Below, piece after piece: positions 1-8,528 of a DNA stretch of 64,000 nucleotides (position 1 is the stretch's first letter; every line of letters starts with the position of its first letter). Source of the stretch: CAZTDD01 sp964612675 (lineage in GTDB: Bacteria > Hinthialibacterota > Hinthialibacteria > Hinthialibacterales > JAKPRU01). Below the pieces are notes generated by a model. That model saw only the letters and a program-made list of their open reading frames with translations. It ran no database searches and was not told where the DNA came from. The translations under genes were made by a program, and so were the position numbers. Where the stretch lies: the NCBI GenBank assembly GCA_964612675.1, contig CAZTDD010000016.1, positions 1-64,000 on the forward strand. Reading direction: 5' to 3'.

Positions 1-26
1 GTTCGACTTACGGGAAGGGGAAACAT

Positions 27-51
27 CGCCCGGCAGTCCAACTGCCGGGCG
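27..51. other. GC-rich stem-loop
   Basis: A perfect 10-bp stem, CGCCCGGCAG paired with CTGCCGGGCG, closes a 5-base loop. No T-run follows, so it is not a classical intrinsic terminator. A close relative with the same CGCCCGGC stem and the same GAG directly after it lies at 2756-2780. It may be the 3' end of a transcript from outside the window, or a small repeat. Confidence 0.4.
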
Positions 52-92
52 AGCACAAAGGCAGGTAGTAGACGGAGAATCGGAGCATACAG

Positions 93-278
93 ATGACCCT
101 TCATCCGCCGAAAGACAACATTCTCGACAAGATCCTCAAACGCCTTGGCAAAAGGAGATTAACACTCCCGCCCGACGGGATGGCCGAGATCTACAAGAGG
201 CTGGGGCCGTATGTGACCGTGCTTGGGAAAAAAGAGAGTTTTTGGAAGGCCCTTTTTCGGAAGAAAAGGTCGGGCTGA
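93..278 (+). CDS. small basic hypothetical protein
   Basis: A 61-residue basic protein with no recognised family. A purine-rich stretch (GGAGAATCGGAG) precedes the ATG. The C-terminus is rich in Lys and Arg (FRKKRSG). No signal peptide or membrane segment is visible. It stands alone between a GC stem-loop and a repeat-filled spacer, so context gives no function. Support is limited to the start site and a plausible composition; it could be a chance reading frame. Confidence 0.35.
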   Translation: MTLHPPKDNILDKILKRLGKRRLTLPPDGMAEIYKRLGPYVTVLGKKESFWKALFRKKRSG

Positions 279-385
279 CAACGCTTTCAAACAGCGGGGG
301 AAGCAGACCTACGATAGTACTGTTTCTTGAGAATTCCTCTTTCCTCAAGATGTGTTGAACCGGCAAAAAGTGAGCAAAAGAGACC

Positions 386-555
386 TCAACCCCCTCCTAA
401 CCTCCCCCGATCTTCGGGGGAGGAAAAGGAGAAAACGCCTTGGTTCCGTTTTCTCCCCCAAAGTCTGATGGGACCGCAAAAAGTCGGGAGAGATCTTCTC
501 CCTCTGGGAGAGGGAACTTCCGCCGCCAATTTCAGACTTTTTGCGACGGCATCAA
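386..555. repeat. composite hairpin repeat (CCTCCCCCGA family)
   Basis: The first copy in this window of a repeat that starts TCAACCCCCTCCTAACC, continues with a perfect 10-bp hairpin CCTCCCCCGA-TCT-TCGGGGGAGG, and ends near GACTTTTTGCGA(C/T). The same order of blocks is found at 15649-15859 and 21044-21243. The long spacer 279-946 holds this repeat and a promoter but no convincing gene; the frame open across it simply translates the repeat. Confidence 0.75.
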
Positions 556-728
556 TCTTGAAGGATCGGCGCTGCAGGGACAGTCCATTCTTCGATACGG
601 CTAATTGTCTCTTTTGTTGGATGTTCCTCTCTATTGGATGTTCGTCTCCAGCACACGGGTCAACAGATGTCGCGCAATACGGCCATCCCGCTCATCCGGT
701 TAGTGGGAGATTACTTTTATAGCAGTTC

Positions 729-756
729 TTGACTTTTGCCTGCACTTTGGTACACT
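729..756 (+). promoter_or_regulatory. sigma70-type promoter
   Basis: TTGACT at 729-734 and TACACT at 751-756 are separated by 16 bp, each one or two bases off consensus. The predicted transcript start lies about 185 bases before the PAS/receiver gene at 947, leaving a long T/G-rich leader. Confidence 0.5.
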
Positions 757-946
757 CTGTAATGTGTTGTGTGTAATGTTCTATGTTATTGGCTACGCCT
801 GAGTTGACCAAACAATAGGGCGGAAAGAGGAGTTTTTTCCGTCTATACGGTTAGTAGTTCGTTCGAAGGAGGGACTGTTTCTGTCTCCACGTTTCCTGTG
901 TACGTGGGCTGCTCTTGGTCGTGAAACAACTGAAGGAAGAGCGGAG

Positions 947-2641
947 ATGAACAGTTCCTTACAACCGAAGTATCGTACATCTGATTCGTCGAACCCGGGT
1001 GACGCCGGCAAGACCGAGAAGCCGAACGGAGCCTCTGCGAGTGAGAGCTGGGAGAGTCTGCTCGAGTCTCTCCACCTCTGTGAAGAGCGCTACCTTAGCA
1101 TCGTTGAAGACGATCAGGATCTCATTTGCCGATACACACTCGACGGCACCCTCACGTTCGTAAACGATGCGTACTGTCACTATTTCTCAAAGCAGAAAGA
1201 AGAACTGATCGGACAGAGTTTTCTGCCGTTGGTCCCCGAACAAGATCGAGAAAAGGTCAAGACACATTGTTCGGTTTTGACGGAGCAGAATCCGGTCGGT
1301 GAAATCGAACACCGTGTTGTCGACGGGGTGGGACGGCTTCGTTGGCAAAAATGGATCGACCGTGCCTTATTCGATTCTAAGGGAGATCTTTGCGAGTACC
1401 AATCGGTTGGTTGGGAGATTCCTCACCCAAGACATGGGGTTCGAGACCGCTCCGATCCCGATCGTGAGCTTCGATGTTTCCTCCAAATGGAGGCCTTCGA
1501 ACCGGTTCTGCGGGGGATCATTCACAGTGTTTACGACCTGTTTACCGGTCTATTGGGCAGTATCGGCCTGGCTGAGCTCGAGGCCCCCGACGGTATTCAA
1601 GAGTACCTCAGCGGAGCGGCTTTGGCGGTTCGGCGGTCCGAGAAACTGTTGCGTCAGCTCACCATTTTCAGCAGGCAACCGGTTACCGAACTTCGACCGG
1701 TCAACGTGAATCTTGCTGTCAAAGAAACTTGCTCGTTGCTCAGCCACAGAATCGAGCCCAATGTCGCTATTGACCTCGATCTCGCGGCGACGGTCCCCGA
1801 TGTGATTGCCAATAACGCACGCCTGCAGTCGGTTCTGACCAATCTTTGCCTTCACTCAGCGAGGAGAATGGCGGAACGCGAGAAGGAGGAGAATCAGCCG
1901 AGCGATACACCGCGTATCCTTATCGCGACCCGCGTTTTGCAGGCGGGAACATTACCGTGGAATATAGCAAACAGCGGCGAATCCAAAGAGTATGTGCTTT
2001 TGTCGGTCTCCGATAACGCTCCGCCTCTCGATGTGGAAACACAGCGCTGGATTGTGGATCCCCTTTCGGCAATTGAGCACGCTCGGGAGGAGATTCCTGT
2101 CCTCTGGTTAAATGTTTATGGTCTTGTGAAGCAGTATCGCGGCTGGATTCACGTTGCGAATGGTTCGGACAACGGAAACACAATCGAGATTTATCTTCCC
2201 GCCACCGACCCCGACGGCGAATCAGTTTGTCCAAATAGCGGTGAAGAGAAATATTTCGACGGGACAGAGACGGTTCTCCTTGCGGATGATGAAGATGTCA
2301 TTCGGTGTCTCGCGGAGACTGTTCTCACACGGCACGGTTACAAAGTGCTTGTTGCCGCCAACGGTAAAGAGGCCGTCAATGAGTTTCTTGAGCACCGAGA
2401 TAACATCGATCTGATTCTATTGGACGTATCGATGCCGTATCTGACCGGAATCGAGGCATTGGAGCAAATCCGTGCGATTTCTCCGGACATGAATGTCGTA
2501 CTGAGCAGCGGGTTCACCGATAATGGAAACGAGGATTTTCTGGCCCGCATCGGTGTGAGTCATTTCCTGCCGAAGCCCTATAGGCCGCATGAGCTGCTCA
2601 AAATAATTCGTTACGTGCTCGATCACAGCCGGAAAACGTAG
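947..2641 (+). CDS. PAS domain protein with degenerate kinase core and intact C-terminal receiver
   Basis: A hybrid signalling protein of 564 residues. In order: PAS fold (about 45-160), dimerisation-type helices (about 185-245), ATPase-like module (about 250-425) and receiver (about 440-560). The receiver is intact, with D447/D448, phospho-acceptor D493 and K543. The kinase half is not. H193 is kept, but in GIIHSVYDL rather than the usual GIAHDFNNL. The N-box reads NLCLHSA, with H303 where an Asn binds Mg. The G1 box reads D356-NAPP without Gly, and no Gly-rich G2 box precedes VYGLVKQYRG. I infer that it cannot autophosphorylate well and may receive phosphate from another kinase. The start is supported by GGAAGAG just upstream. 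The gene stands alone; no partner is adjacent. Confidence 0.85.
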   Translation: MNSSLQPKYRTSDSSNPGDAGKTEKPNGASASESWESLLESLHLCEERYLSIVEDDQDLICRYTLDGTLTFVNDAYCHYFSKQKEELIGQSFLPLVPEQDREKVKTHCSVLTEQNPVGEIEHRVVDGVGRLRWQKWIDRALFDSKGDLCEYQSVGWEIPHPRHGVRDRSDPDRELRCFLQMEAFEPVLRGIIHSVYDLFTGLLGSIGLAELEAPDGIQEYLSGAALAVRRSEKLLRQLTIFSRQPVTELRPVNVNLAVKETCSLLSHRIEPNVAIDLDLAATVPDVIANNARLQSVLTNLCLHSARRMAEREKEENQPSDTPRILIATRVLQAGTLPWNIANSGESKEYVLLSVSDNAPPLDVETQRWIVDPLSAIEHAREEIPVLWLNVYGLVKQYRGWIHVANGSDNGNTIEIYLPATDPDGESVCPNSGEEKYFDGTETVLLADDEDVIRCLAETVLTRHGYKVLVAANGKEAVNEFLEHRDNIDLILLDVSMPYLTGIEALEQIRAISPDMNVVLSSGFTDNGNEDFLARIGVSHFLPKPYRPHELLKIIRYVLDHSRKT

Positions 2642-2755
2642 AACGCGCTGTTGACATCTCCAGTAGAAGTCATCAGTGTGGGTACCCCGCGAACCTGCTG
2701 AATAGCTGTTTGAGCATGAACAGAGCAGTTCAAATTCCAACTTGAATTCTCTTAA

Positions 2756-2780
2756 CGCCCGGCTGGGGTACGGCCGGGCG
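2756..2780. other. GC-rich stem-loop after the PAS/receiver gene
   Basis: An 8-bp stem CGCCCGGC/GCCGGGCG with a short loop, about 115 bases after the stop at 2641. It resembles the stem-loop at 27-51 in stem sequence and in the GAG that follows. It may act as a transcript end, but no T-tract follows. Confidence 0.4.
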
Positions 2781-2921
2781 AGTTCTTGCACAGAGAGTGG
2801 ATTTGGGAAGACCACGAGGTCTATATGTAGATTTAAGTCCTTTATTCACCTTTAGTTAAATGTCTCGGATGCCCAGACCGATCCTTCAGGGGGCTTGCTT
2901 CGAACCGATTGGTGGTCTGGC

Positions 2922-2937
2922 TGGTATACGTATTGCG
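2922..2937 (+). promoter_or_regulatory. possible sigma54 -24/-12 promoter
   Basis: TGGTATACGTATTGCG has GG at 2923-2924 and GC at 2935-2936 with exactly 10 bases between, and a full TTGC block. The -24 block (TGGTATA) departs from TGGCACG. It lies about 110 bases before the outer-membrane protein gene at 3048. Matches of this quality can occur by chance several times in a window of this size. Confidence 0.3.
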
Positions 2938-3047
2938 TAAGAGTAGGGTACTTTTCCCAAGGCCTTGCGAGTTTCGACTTTCTCGACAGATTGAGCGATA
3001 ATCGGCCAGATAGAAACGATTCACCACAGGGAAGGAGAGTGTCGAGT

Positions 3048-3827
3048 ATGAGAACACGTATCGGATTGTTCGCAATTGTTTCGGTTCTAGCAGTTGGAGC
3101 GGTGTATGCACAGGGAGACGATGAGAGACGTCTCGGTGTCGATTTGGATGCGACGTTTGTGAGTAAATATATGTGGCGTGGGTACGATGTGTTGGAGGAC
3201 GATCCCGCCTTTCAACCCAGTGTCAACTTCGATTTGTTCCAAACCGGTTTCAGTGTCAATGTCTGGGGTTCTTTTGCGTTGGAGTCGGGATGGGAAGACT
3301 TGGACGAATTGGATTATTCAATCGCGTATGAACGATCGTTCTTCGAAGAGGAGCGGTATGCGATTGATACATGGGTGAATTACATTTATTATGATTTCCC
3401 CAATGTTTCGTCCGAGGATTCCGATGTGCAGGAGCTGGGACTCGGGGTCGCTCTCCCGAGTTTGCTTCCCGTGGGAGACAGCGCTGTGGTGCCTTCCTAT
3501 ATCGCGGCGTATGATTGGCCGTTTGCGTCAGGCGGGCCGGAGAGAGGTTGGTTTCACATTCTTGGGTTGGGGTACGATCTACCGATTACGCCGCTGTTGC
3601 CGGATCAGGAAGAGCAGGCGATCAGCTTCGCTTCGGACATCACATATAACGATGGCGTGTACGGAGAGGACTCTTGCTGGAGTCACGCGACGGTGGGTGT
3701 ATCGACCTGCTTTGAGTGGAAAGGGTTTGCGCTGACACCGAGTGTCAACTATCAGTGGTCGTTTGAGGACGCGATCAATGACGAAGATGATTTCTGGGCC
3801 ACGATCAGCGTGGGCTATAGCTTTTAA
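3048..3827 (+). CDS. predicted outer-membrane beta-barrel protein (TorF-like porin family)
   Basis: A 259-residue secreted protein. A signal peptide (residues 1-21, cleavage after VYA) is followed by alternating polar/hydrophobic strands typical of a barrel. The chain ends in VGYSF, with the terminal Phe that the BAM machinery recognises. The segment FVSKYMWRGYDV near the mature N-terminus resembles the conserved start of the TorF-like putative porins. The ATG at 3048 is chosen because GGGAAGGAGAG lies just upstream and the signal peptide begins there; an in-frame upstream extension lacks both. Substrate is unknown. It is monocistronic; a perfect inverted repeat follows. Confidence 0.8.
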   Translation: MRTRIGLFAIVSVLAVGAVYAQGDDERRLGVDLDATFVSKYMWRGYDVLEDDPAFQPSVNFDLFQTGFSVNVWGSFALESGWEDLDELDYSIAYERSFFEEERYAIDTWVNYIYYDFPNVSSEDSDVQELGLGVALPSLLPVGDSAVVPSYIAAYDWPFASGGPERGWFHILGLGYDLPITPLLPDQEEQAISFASDITYNDGVYGEDSCWSHATVGVSTCFEWKGFALTPSVNYQWSFEDAINDEDDFWATISVGYSF

Positions 3828-3859
3828 ACGATTATCGTCTTTCGTTCCCACTTCGTTTG

Positions 3860-3915
3860 GTTCGGGGGGAGGTTTTCTTTCCAAGTGGCCCCCTGCTGCC
3901 AGCCTCCCCCCGAAC
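3860..3915. repeat. 13-bp perfect inverted repeat
   Basis: GTTCGGGGGGAGG (3860-3872) pairs exactly with CCTCCCCCCGAAC (3903-3915) across a 30-base loop. The arm is nearly the same as the stem of the CCTCCCCCGA hairpin family found elsewhere in the window, so this is probably a diverged member with a longer loop. It may also end the barrel-protein transcript. The rest of the spacer 3828-4157 shows no gene. Confidence 0.6.
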
Positions 3916-4157
3916 GTGGTCATGGAACGAGTTCATTCTATCGCAATTATCTCAGTCTCGTCTGGCATTCTGAACCCGACTTGAATACGCTACCCTAGAG
4001 TTGTCGCTGAGGGTCCGATCGATGCGACGGGCAGGATTTCCGGTTCCGACGGTTTTCGAATCGCCGGGACAAACGGACAATCGGCGACATTTTGAAACAG
4101 CAGGGGCTCAATAACGAAAAACCCATATCCCAGCAAGCGCAAAGGACCCCGTAGCTC

Positions 4158-5489
4158 ATGGATTCCGACCCACGCTTTGAAGTACAGCGCCTCGGAGAGG
4201 CTCAGATTCCTTCCCCCCTCGATCTCTCGACGGAACACGGCGACATGATTGCCGATTATGCCGAGGATAACGAACGGGTCCTACTCCACACCTCTCTCCG
4301 ATCCTGGCGGGAATACACAAAGAAAGGCGTTGAACCTCCTTCCATGGAAATCGCCGGACCGCGTCAGAAAGTCTATTTCGATCCGAAATCGACTTGCGCG
4401 GCGATTGTAACGTGTGGAGGACTGTGCCCGGGCTTGAATGATGTGATCCAAGGATTGGTCATGGCATTGTATTATCATTACGGAGTCCGGAGAATTCATG
4501 GCATTCGGTATGGTTATTACGGTCTGGTGGATTATTACGGCGAGGTCCCCCTCGCGCTGACGCCTCACGAAGTGGCGACTATCGATACGATGGGCGGCTC
4601 GATCCTCGGCACCTCACGCGGCAGTCAGAATGTCGTCGATATGGTGGATTTTCTTGGCCGGCGGGGGATCAACATTCTGTTCACCGTCGGCGGTGACGGT
4701 ACGCAGCGCGGTGCGCTCGCTATCGCCGAAGAGGTCAAAAGACGGTCGCTCGACATCGCCGTGATCGGTGTTCCGAAGACCATCGACAATGATTTGAGTT
4801 ATATCGAGCGGACATTCGGTTTTGAAACGGCGTTCTCGGTTGCTACGGAGGTATTGCACGGAGCCCATATGGAAGCGTACGGAGCGCTCAATGGGATTTG
4901 CATTGTGAAACTGATGGGGCGTCACTCCGGTTTTCTGGCGACCATGGCCACCATTGCCAGCGGGGAAGTCAACTTTCTTCTGGTTCCGGAGGTTCCGTTC
5001 CATCTGGAGGGAGAAAACGGATTCCTGGTCAGTCTCGAGCGCCGCATCCTCAAGCGAAAGCATGCTCTCGTCGTGGTCGCGGAAGGAGCCGGCCAAGACA
5101 TCCTCGCCGATCAAGTGGAGAAACTAGGAAAAGACGCGAGTGGGAATATTCGCTTAGCCGATATCGGAGTTTATCTGAAAGAGAGAGTGAACGAGTATTT
5201 TCAGCAAAAGGATATTCCCGTCGTAACAAGATACATCGACCCGAGCTACTACGTCCGTTCGCTTCCGGCGGTACCCACCGACAAGGTTTTTTGTCAGCAG
5301 TTAGCGCGCAACGCCGTCCATGCGGCCATGAGCGGCCGTACAGGAATGCTGGTCGGGCTGTGGAACGATAAGTTCACGCACCTTCCGATCGAAGCAGCCG
5401 TATCGAAAAGTAAAGTGGTCGATACGGACGGTCCTCTCTGGTTGGCGGCAATCGAATCCACCGGTCAGCCGTTGCGAATGATCGGCTGA
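4158..5489 (+). CDS. ATP-type 6-phosphofructokinase
   Basis: Phosphorylates fructose 6-phosphate in glycolysis. The 443-residue protein carries the family core: a glycine-rich TCGGLCPGLND motif near residue 90, GGDGT at 178-182 and PKTIDND at 206-212. Gly at 181 (rather than Asp) points to ATP as donor, while Lys207 is the residue usual in PPi enzymes. This pair of residues is typical of the long plant/trypanosome-type ATP enzymes. The extra N-terminal stretch of about 75 residues also fits that group. The ribosome site before the ATG is weak; Met30 is an alternative start. It is a single gene, convergent with the isomerase gene that follows. Confidence 0.93.
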   Translation: MDSDPRFEVQRLGEAQIPSPLDLSTEHGDMIADYAEDNERVLLHTSLRSWREYTKKGVEPPSMEIAGPRQKVYFDPKSTCAAIVTCGGLCPGLNDVIQGLVMALYYHYGVRRIHGIRYGYYGLVDYYGEVPLALTPHEVATIDTMGGSILGTSRGSQNVVDMVDFLGRRGINILFTVGGDGTQRGALAIAEEVKRRSLDIAVIGVPKTIDNDLSYIERTFGFETAFSVATEVLHGAHMEAYGALNGICIVKLMGRHSGFLATMATIASGEVNFLLVPEVPFHLEGENGFLVSLERRILKRKHALVVVAEGAGQDILADQVEKLGKDASGNIRLADIGVYLKERVNEYFQQKDIPVVTRYIDPSYYVRSLPAVPTDKVFCQQLARNAVHAAMSGRTGMLVGLWNDKFTHLPIEAAVSKSKVVDTDGPLWLAAIESTGQPLRMIG

Positions 5490-5499
5490 TCTCCGAGGC

Positions 5500-6333
5500 T
5501 CATGCTAAGATTTCTTGGCGCAGCGAAGACAAATAGGCATGATCCGCTCTAGCACGCGGATGTGGATCGCCCTCGCCGCAATACTCAATACACACATCCC
5601 CGTCGTAATCGATCCGATGCAGTACACGGCAGAGTTTGTCGTGATTGATATCTCCGCTTTGCAGGTCCACTGTATACGAGAATGTTCCCGCCACAGCGAT
5701 ACAGTTCTTCAAATGGACGTACTTGAGCACGTCTTTCGCCGCGAGGATAGCCTCTTCACCTTTTTCAGCGTGGGCTATCGCATACATATTGCCGGCATCC
5801 AAGGTCGCTCCCAGGTTGGCTTTTCCGACCAGCTCATGCAGACGGAGATATGTCGCGACCGAGTCATGCAGGGTGTTCATGTGGATTTCGAGGACAACGT
5901 CGATGTCCACCTGCGCGGCTGTATCGCAGATCGCACGGAGTCCCTCCGCTGCGTTGGTGTACATTTCCGGCGTTGCGAGTACCGAGCCGTTGTTACTGAA
6001 TTGGTTCGGGTCGGATGCGACGAGACTACCGACGTGGCCGTTGATTCGTTTCACTCCGGTCGAGTCGATCGCGTGCAGGAGTTGCTGGACAGCGCGGATC
6101 GAGGGTTCCTGTTTCTCCTTGGTTTCCAACAGGTCCACGGAGAAATCGACAGTCTCAACCGGCAGACCGGCGGCGACAGACAGATCGATTGCTTGTTTCA
6201 ATCGATCCAGGTCGCCGGTGCCGAAATGAGACGGAAATAACTCGAGTGCGTCGTAACCAAATACTTTCCCCTTGGCGATGGCATGCTCAACGTCATAGTC
6301 TCGAAACGTGAAAGAATGCAGTAGAATTCTCAT
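5500..6333 (-). CDS. sugar phosphate isomerase/epimerase (xylose isomerase-like TIM barrel)
   Basis: A 277-residue TIM-barrel protein of the AP-endonuclease-2/xylose isomerase superfamily. Family metal-site residues are visible in VVLEIHMNT, ATLDAGN, KYVHLKN and VCIEYCG near the C-terminus. Such enzymes isomerise or epimerise sugars and inositols with a divalent metal; the exact substrate cannot be told. GGAGG lies properly spaced before the ATG on the minus strand. It is divergent from the RNase HII gene, with only 89 bases between. Confidence 0.85.
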   Translation of the reverse strand: MRILLHSFTFRDYDVEHAIAKGKVFGYDALELFPSHFGTGDLDRLKQAIDLSVAAGLPVETVDFSVDLLETKEKQEPSIRAVQQLLHAIDSTGVKRINGHVGSLVASDPNQFSNNGSVLATPEMYTNAAEGLRAICDTAAQVDIDVVLEIHMNTLHDSVATYLRLHELVGKANLGATLDAGNMYAIAHAEKGEEAILAAKDVLKYVHLKNCIAVAGTFSYTVDLQSGDINHDKLCRVLHRIDYDGDVCIEYCGEGDPHPRARADHAYLSSLRQEILA

Positions 6334-6422
6334 AAGTGATGCCTCCGTACCATATGTGGAGCTCCGCTCGTCATACTACCGAAGATCGTGTATCTTCTGG
6401 AGTGTGACGGTGGGGGTGGACG

Positions 6423-7637
6423 ATGCCGGAACAGGCCCGCGAAAAACAGAAACGTTTCGAGCCACCTTCAAGCATCCGAGAGGACGATCTCTTCAGCCGA
6501 GGGTACCTGAGGGTTGCCGGATGCGATGAGGCCGGTCGAGGGCCGCTTGCCGGCCCCGTTGTGGCTGCCGCCGTGGTTTTGCCCCGAAATCTTGAACCTC
6601 ACATCATTCACGGAATCCGCGACTCAAAACAACTCACCGAACATCAACGCGAACATTTCTACCGCATTCTGATCGAGCTGGCGGATGCCTATGGGATAGG
6701 GACGGCCACACCCAAAGAGATCGACGAAATCAACATTCTCCAGGCGTCGCTTTTGGCTATGAAACGCGCGGTGGAACGTCTCGCAAGCCCCCCGGATTAC
6801 GTTCTTGTGGATGGGAACAAGACGCCGGATCTGAGCGGTATCCCTGCAGAGGGTATTGTGGCGGGCGATCGTTGCTCGGTTAGTATTGCTGCGGCGTCGA
6901 TTATCGCGAAAGTGGTTCGAGATCGGATGATGGGCTCTTACCATCAGCAGTTTCCACAATACGACTTCGATAGTCACAAAGGATACCCAACTCCCTACCA
7001 TCGAGCGGCGCTTGAGGTTTTTGGGGCCTCGCAAATTCATCGCCATACCTTCGCCGGGGTGTCCGAGCGGATTCTGACAGCTTCGCCATCGGTTCCGTTT
7101 GAGCGGCTCTACAAGCGCTTCTCCACCCGCCTGACTCGGGAACGAGTGGAAGCGATCATGGAGGAACTTGGAGCGGTGCGCGGGACGATGTCGGCCGCGG
7201 AACATTTTGTCATTCAGTATCGCTGCCGCAGATTGTTGGGAGAATTCAAGAGGCAGGCGATCGATGTTCGAAAAAGCACCTACGAAATCGGCCAGGCGAA
7301 GGAGGAATGCGCAGCCAACTACCTTATCCAGAAGGGATACAAAATCTGGGAACGAAACTTCCGCCTTCGCCGGGGAGAGATCGATATCATCGCCAACCAC
7401 GGAGACCAGGTCATCTTTGTTGAAGTCAAGATGCGGACCAGCGAAGCCTTCGGTCAGCCCTTTGAGGCCGTTACGAAGAAGAAACAAAAGACCATCATTC
7501 GGCTGGCTGAAGCCTATCTGGTGGCGCGGGGTTTGCACACGGATTGGAATGTCCGCTTTGATGTTATATCGATTCTCGAAGAAGAAGGATGTCCACCCGA
7601 GATCCGGCACATCGAGGATGCATTCAGACCGGAATGA
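6423..7637 (+). CDS. rnhB: fused ribonuclease HII and YraN-type nuclease-fold protein
   Basis: A 404-residue fusion. Residues about 28-225 are RNase HII, which cuts RNA in RNA-DNA hybrids: the motif DEAGRG carries D35 and E36, and D130 and D149 complete the acidic site. A linker of about 60 residues follows. Residues about 287-400 are a complete YraN (UPF0102) domain with the GEIDIIA and EVKMR motifs of the PD-(D/E)XK-like fold. In many bacteria rnhB and yraN are adjacent separate genes; here one frame runs through without a stop. GGTGGGGGTGG precedes the ATG. The transcript is monocistronic, with the flagellar block starting downstream. Confidence 0.93.
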   Translation: MPEQAREKQKRFEPPSSIREDDLFSRGYLRVAGCDEAGRGPLAGPVVAAAVVLPRNLEPHIIHGIRDSKQLTEHQREHFYRILIELADAYGIGTATPKEIDEINILQASLLAMKRAVERLASPPDYVLVDGNKTPDLSGIPAEGIVAGDRCSVSIAAASIIAKVVRDRMMGSYHQQFPQYDFDSHKGYPTPYHRAALEVFGASQIHRHTFAGVSERILTASPSVPFERLYKRFSTRLTRERVEAIMEELGAVRGTMSAAEHFVIQYRCRRLLGEFKRQAIDVRKSTYEIGQAKEECAANYLIQKGYKIWERNFRLRRGEIDIIANHGDQVIFVEVKMRTSEAFGQPFEAVTKKKQKTIIRLAEAYLVARGLHTDWNVRFDVISILEEEGCPPEIRHIEDAFRPE

Positions 7638-7671
7638 TCTGAACCCGAAAAAAATGTCTCGAAAAAATGTC

Positions 7672-7699
7672 TTGACATATAAATGCTCTAAACTATACT
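7672..7699 (+). promoter_or_regulatory. strong sigma70-type promoter
   Basis: A perfect TTGACA (7672-7677) and TATACT (7694-7699), one base from TATAAT, with 16 bp between. It is the best sigma70 match in the window. It would start transcription near 7706, about 150 bases before the FlgN-like gene at 7858, and may drive the first genes of the flagellar block. Confidence 0.75.
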
Positions 7700-7743
7700 T
7701 GTGTCGGGACATAGCGTAAGTGCGTTAAAAGGCGATCTTAAGT

Positions 7744-7783
7744 CACGGCGGGTCGAAGAGGAAAATCTTGCCGACCAGCCGTG
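7744..7783 (+). promoter_or_regulatory. structured 5' leader stem-loop of unknown function
   Basis: CACGGCGGGTCG (7744-7755) pairs with CGACCAGCCGTG (7772-7783) with one mismatch. An inner AAGA/TCTT helix extends it around a GGAAAA loop. It lies inside the leader made from the promoter at 7672-7699, and the motif TTAAGT occurs on both sides. It does not match a riboswitch consensus known to me. Confidence 0.4.
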
Positions 7784-7857
7784 GTTAAGTAACTAGATGT
7801 TGTATTCGAACGAGTGCGACTTCGTGCCCAGATTGACCTTTTTCGTAATCGAATACG

Positions 7858-8340
7858 ATGTCAGTACAGGTATCCAACGTGGACGCTGACCGGCTTGTAC
7901 GCGAAATGACAAATGCTCTCCAGCGCGAACTCGAGCTGTTCGAGGAGATGGAGCGTCTTTCCAGAGAACAACTGGAGATTCTGTCCAGCGAGAATCCCGA
8001 CGCTGAACAAATCGCCCGTTTGATTGCTCAAAAGCAGGGGATTGTCAAACAGTTGGACGAGTTGGACGAGGAATCCGGAGAGGCAAAATCCGAGTGGGAG
8101 CGAGCGGCGCAACAGGTTCCCGAGGAGCAACGCGAGTCCGTTCGAAAGGCCGCCGGAAGAATCTCTGAGGTGCTTCAGGTTCTCATGGAACTTGAAAAGG
8201 AAATCGAGACACGACTCAAAGATCACGCCACCGAGATTAACCGGGAACTGACATCCATTCTGCGGGCACGAGGCGCTTTGAAGGCATACGGACATCAGTT
8301 CGGTCCGGAAGCGGCACGATTTCTCGACCGGAAACGCTGA
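7858..8340 (+). CDS. FlgN-like flagellar export chaperone (coiled coil)
   Basis: A 160-residue helical, heavily charged protein with no signal peptide. Its pattern resembles FlgN-type chaperones, which hold hook-filament junction proteins before export: an early LQRELELFEEM helix, a Lys/Gln/Glu-rich middle helix, and a C-terminal segment ending in LRARGALKAYG. It opens the flagellar block, which supports the role, but sequence evidence alone is modest and another coiled-coil flagellar protein is possible. No clear ribosome site precedes the ATG; Met17 is an alternative start. It lies behind a strong promoter and a structured leader. Confidence 0.5.
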   Translation: MSVQVSNVDADRLVREMTNALQRELELFEEMERLSREQLEILSSENPDAEQIARLIAQKQGIVKQLDELDEESGEAKSEWERAAQQVPEEQRESVRKAAGRISEVLQVLMELEKEIETRLKDHATEINRELTSILRARGALKAYGHQFGPEAARFLDRKR

Positions 8341-8528
8341 AAGAGAACGAGATATAGGACGATTGGTCTACGATACATACTACATTGGGCAAAAGGAGTA
8401 TCAACCATCCAGCAGCGAACGAAAACCGGACGGTTAAGTAAGTGAGTTTTTTTATTAAAATGATATAGGCTGTATCTGTTGCGTCCAAATGATTGTCGAT
8501 TCAGGGACGCTTGAGGAGGTCGGGGCTT

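Noticed and set aside
327..722. Open frame of 131 codons on the plus strand
   Set aside because: It translates the hairpin repeat (Pro/Ser/Glu-rich, same peptide pieces as at 21.0 kb) and has no ribosome site.
8470..8490. GG...TTGCG match before the PAS kinase gene as a sigma54 promoter
   Set aside because: The spacing between GG and GC is 11, not 10, and the -24 block is poor.
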